Below are positions 60,895 to 64,000 of a DNA stretch of 64,000 nucleotides, in pieces. Where the stretch lies: positions 62,001-126,000 of the forward strand of contig RAYM01000016.1 of NCBI GenBank assembly GCA_003611805.1, read 5' to 3'. Source of the DNA: a bacterium 1xD42-87 (lineage in GTDB: Bacteria > Bacillota > Clostridia > Lachnospirales > Lachnospiraceae). The position numbers and the translations under genes were made by a program. The notes beneath the pieces are model-generated. The model made no database searches and was not told the DNA's origin. It worked only from the letters and a program-made list of their open reading frames with translations. The stretch's first letter is position 1; each line of letters opens with the position of its first letter.

Positions 60895-63800
60895 TCATTT
60901 ATCTGTCGTTTTCTCTGCCTCTGAAACCACCGTCTCCTCCCGCATCTTCTCAAGCGCTTCCTCCGCCTTTAATTTCACAAGCTTCCTCGGCTGATAACCT
61001 GCCGCCCCGGCGTCGAAGCCGCAGACATGCCTGTATGCGCAGTAAGTACAGGCATTCTCCGCGCCCAGCTCGCAGGGATTGACCGATATAGTCCCATCCA
61101 AAATCTCCCTTCCCAGCCTGCGGATTTTATGGTTTACATAATTCGAAGCCACCCGCATATCCTCCTCCGATATGACACTGGAGACAGCCGATAAGCTGCC
61201 GTCCTTTTTCCGCTCCAGCGGTAGAATATCGGACTTATCCGTAAATTCTCTGTCAAGCATTCTGACAGCTTCGTTGTTTTCATTCACTATTCCGGTCATC
61301 TTCAATTCCTGCAAAATACGGCTGTTTATCTCCTCCGGCGGAAGTTCTTCGCCCTCCACCACGGGATCAGCCACCCGGTAGTAAAGCATCGCCGCAGGCA
61401 CCGCCTCCTTGCCGGGGTATTTCTTCTGCACAAGCTCCACTGCCGCGTTCATGTAAACCACAAGCTGTAACTGCAGCCCGTAGTAGAGCGCCGCCAGGTC
61501 GAACCGTTTGTCGCCGGACTTATAGTCGATGACTTTCACGTAAACCCGTTCGTCCGTCTCTCCGATATCCACCCGGTCAATCCTGCCGCGCAGACGCAGT
61601 TTCTCCTTTTCACTGAGGGCAATATTCAGAGAATCCAAATTTTCCAATACATCGAAGGAAACCTCGAAAGCCTCAGGCAGAAACTGTCCTTTCCGCAGTT
61701 GTGTCTGAAGCGTGTCCACCGTGCGGTTTAAAATCCGTTCCATCCGTGCCAGCAGATGTCTGTTCCTCGCATTGCTGTAGAGAATCGTCTCCCCGTAGGA
61801 CGCCGCGCAGGCGGTAAGCGTCTCCGCCACCAGTTTACGTCCCTCTTCCTTCGGAAAGTCAAACCACGTATAACCGTGCTCTTTCAGCCTCTCGGAAAAA
61901 CCCTCCAGCACGCCGTGGAACAGGTTCCCCATATCCGCCGCCTCAAAGCTGTACTCGCCCCGCTCCCGCAGACGAAGCCCGTACTGCAGGAAATGGGCAT
62001 AGGCGCAGGCGGCATACTTTTCCAGACGGCTGACGCTGTTTAAGAGGGACGCACCGTACAGAGCCGTCGCCGCCGCCCTGGAAAGCGGTGTATCCTCATG
62101 TCTCGCAAACGCCGTCTCCACCAGATTCCCGATCTGTCCCCGGTACTGCGGATTTTCGTCGTAACATCGGTAAAATGTGACCAGCTTGCGTCGTTCCTCT
62201 TCCTCAAGCCGCCCCGCCGCGTACTCCCGCAGCATGTCCGTGAAAAATCCCACACCGTCCGCGCCGCACAAAAGCTGTTCTTCCACCGCATCCCGCTCCG
62301 GCGCTTCCGTTGCAAGCCCGGGAAACAGCCCCTGCAGAAGCTCCACCAGATAGGCGGGGCGCAAAGACCTGCCGTCCTCCCCCACTCTGGCGTAAGACAG
62401 ATAAAGCGCCTCCGAAGGCTTCGTCATATTCAGATACAGATAGAGCCGCTGAATGTACATCTGCTCTCTGGGAGAAGGCGCCAGTTCGATATCCGACTCC
62501 CGCAAAAACTCCCGGTCAAGATCCGAAATGATCCCGCCCCCGGACCCTTTCGGGATATTGCCGTCATTCACGCCCAGAAAGAAGAGCACCTTCACCTGCT
62601 TCAGCCGGGTTCTCTCGATATCTCCCACGAGAATGCGGTCCACATTCTGGGGAATCGTCCCCACCGTGATCTCCGCAAGCCCCGAATCCAGAATATCCGC
62701 GAATTCCTTAAGCGTCAGCTCCTCATCCGCAAGAAGCCCCTCAATCTGGTCTAACAGGTCAATCACCAGCGGATAAATCTGACCATACTCTTTGGCTCTG
62801 GCAAGCTCTCCCCTCTCCTGAAATCCTTTCTCAAAATCCGAAATCTTCTGCTGTACCCCGTTTACCACAAGAAAATCATAGAGAGCGCGCACCATATCCC
62901 CCGCCGTTTTAAACGGTGCCATGAAAGGCTGCATCTGTTCCATCAGCCGTTCGCGCATGGCATTGCAGGCGGCAAGCGACGCCAGGGACGCCTCCTCGCC
63001 CTCCGGCTCCTCCTCCCTGTAAGTGAATACCTCGCTCCAGCGTTTCCGCCCTCTGATCCCGAAACGGCGCACATAATTTTCCAGCCTGTCCACTTCCTCC
63101 CCGGTAAAGCCCGCAAGCCCCGTGCGCAGATAGTGAAAGACCGCATCAAAACTGAAATCCTGCAGCCTAATCTGCAGCGCACTGCGCACATAAGAGGCAA
63201 AGGGATTGCCCAAAATGCCCCTTGTCTGATCGATATAGACAGGAATGTCAAAACGGTCGAAAACCTCCTGCGCCTCTTTCCCGTACACCCCCATGTTGCC
63301 TGTGACCACGGCAATGTCCCGGTAACAGAGTTTCCCCGATTCCATGAGCATCCTGCGGATGGCTATACAGGTCTGCCGCAGCTCTTCCTTGGGCGTGGAC
63401 GCCTCGATCAGGTGAATCCTTTCCACAGTCCCCACGTAAGCGCAGGGCGGATAGCGGAACAGATTCCGCTCCAGATGGGCGATTTCCGGATTATCCGCAA
63501 AACGGGGCAGCCGCCCTTCCTTTTTCTCTGTGCACCAGACAGGCTCATCCTCCGCAATACCCGCCTCCCCGGCAAGCCTTTTTAAAACCGACACCGTTTT
63601 CTGACTCAGGTAAAAAAGCTTCTGCTCACCCGCCACACGGTAGGGATTCTCACGCTCGTCCATGGTGAGTGTAATAATGACCTTTTCAGTCAATCCCATC
63701 AAATCCTGAATCACCCGGTTCTGTATCGGCGTAAACCCGGTGAACCCGTCAAAGGCGATCACACTGCCCCTCACAATTTCGGACTCCGGCAGCGCTGCCC

Positions 63801-64000
63801 GCAGTCTGTCCAGCGTCCCCTCCGTCGTGATAAAGCGGTCATGTATGTATTCCCCGAACGCCCGGTACAAATGCCGCAGATCCTGAAGCTTATAGTAGAG
63901 CGCGCCCCGCTCTTTCGCATAATCGATCAGCGTTTGCAGCTCCTTCTCCCCGACGCCGTACTGCATAAACTCGGAGAGCGCCGACTTTACCTCGTGGATA
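60895..64000 (-). CDS. addB: ATP-dependent nuclease subunit AddB, N-terminus outside window
   Basis: The partner of AddA. The frame is open to the right edge, so the methionine at 63966 is internal and roughly the first 120 residues, including Walker A, are missing. Visible parts are the inactive helicase region (VLFFLGVNDGNIPKGSGGGI), the C-terminal nuclease with KVIDYKSGDKRFDL and the iron-sulfur cysteines. The cluster uses YAACAYAHF and, near the end, ENACTYCAYRHVCGF, giving the C...C-x2-C-x5-C pattern. It normally pairs with AddA to read Chi-like sites. Confidence 0.96.
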   Translation of the reverse strand, partial: IHEVKSALSEFMQYGVGEKELQTLIDYAKERGALYYKLQDLRHLYRAFGEYIHDRFITTEGTLDRLRAALPESEIVRGSVIAFDGFTGFTPIQNRVIQDLMGLTEKVIITLTMDERENPYRVAGEQKLFYLSQKTVSVLKRLAGEAGIAEDEPVWCTEKKEGRLPRFADNPEIAHLERNLFRYPPCAYVGTVERIHLIEASTPKEELRQTCIAIRRMLMESGKLCYRDIAVVTGNMGVYGKEAQEVFDRFDIPVYIDQTRGILGNPFASYVRSALQIRLQDFSFDAVFHYLRTGLAGFTGEEVDRLENYVRRFGIRGRKRWSEVFTYREEEPEGEEASLASLAACNAMRERLMEQMQPFMAPFKTAGDMVRALYDFLVVNGVQQKISDFEKGFQERGELARAKEYGQIYPLVIDLLDQIEGLLADEELTLKEFADILDSGLAEITVGTIPQNVDRILVGDIERTRLKQVKVLFFLGVNDGNIPKGSGGGIISDLDREFLRESDIELAPSPREQMYIQRLYLYLNMTKPSEALYLSYARVGEDGRSLRPAYLVELLQGLFPGLATEAPERDAVEEQLLCGADGVGFFTDMLREYAAGRLEEEERRKLVTFYRCYDENPQYRGQIGNLVETAFARHEDTPLSRAAATALYGASLLNSVSRLEKYAACAYAHFLQYGLRLRERGEYSFEAADMGNLFHGVLEGFSERLKEHGYTWFDFPKEEGRKLVAETLTACAASYGETILYSNARNRHLLARMERILNRTVDTLQTQLRKGQFLPEAFEVSFDVLENLDSLNIALSEKEKLRLRGRIDRVDIGETDERVYVKVIDYKSGDKRFDLAALYYGLQLQLVVYMNAAVELVQKKYPGKEAVPAAMLYYRVADPVVEGEELPPEEINSRILQELKMTGIVNENNEAVRMLDREFTDKSDILPLERKKDGSLSAVSSVISEEDMRVASNYVNHKIRRLGREILDGTISVNPCELGAENACTYCAYRHVCGFDAGAAGYQPRKLVKLKAEEALEKMREETVVSEAEKTTDK

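Overview
The window looks like a piece of a chromosome from a gut-type member of the Lachnospiraceae (Clostridia, Bacillota). This rests on the rho-rpmE-DUF1385-prmC-prfA cluster, AddAB, a DUF4364 protein, a DUF4250 protein, a CIRCE element in front of clpB, strong purine-rich ribosome-binding sites and moderate GC. The species assignment is inference. Most genes lie on the minus strand in short operons. No rRNA, tRNA or CRISPR array was seen.

Layout. 1-8.8 kb: membrane and CAAX-protease-like proteins, endonuclease III, a cysteine hydrolase, a HAD phosphatase, an S1-domain protein, an XRE regulator and a hemerythrin/CheX-like/receiver fusion. 9.1-14.4 kb: the informational cluster rho -> rpmE -> DUF1385 -> prmC -> prfA, with a 128-nt nested palindrome inside it. 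14.7-24.4 kb: malic enzyme, DUF4364, a membrane-anchored glycosidase-like DUF5722 protein, a NodB deacetylase, an OmpR-type two-component system, DUF975, and a DUF4250/ASKHA ferredoxin pair. 24.5-28.8 kb: S66 peptidase and HrcA-type regulated clpB. 28.8-33.35 kb: a decayed mobile-element region with a tyrosine integrase, pieces of ParM, DUF2971, an Rpn-type nuclease, an SGNH hydrolase and a SIR2 protein, plus att-like direct repeats. 33.4-38.3 kb: inositol-phosphatase family enzyme, an ECF sigma factor followed by a membrane protein carrying only the FtsX extracellular domain, and nifS-nifU. 38.5-44.2 kb: BlaR1/BlaI-type sensor pair and a heterodimeric ABC exporter. 44.3-55.5 kb: one large sugar sensing and uptake locus. 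55.5-64 kb: DHH phosphoesterase, a tiny protein, then addA and addB (addB runs off the right edge).

How the genes work together. In the sugar locus a membrane-anchored binding protein, a YesM-type kinase and a YesN/AraC-type regulator form a sensing module. It is followed by a tiny protein and an extra lipoprotein binding protein, then by a ChvE-type binding protein, one double-ATPase subunit and two paralogous permeases. A cluster of hairpins lies exactly between the binding-protein gene and the ATPase gene. Related hairpin modules occur in at least three other intergenic gaps and form a dispersed palindromic repeat family. The most unusual protein-level finding is the ECF sigma factor with its own ECF-like promoter and an FtsX-extracellular-domain partner in the anti-sigma position.
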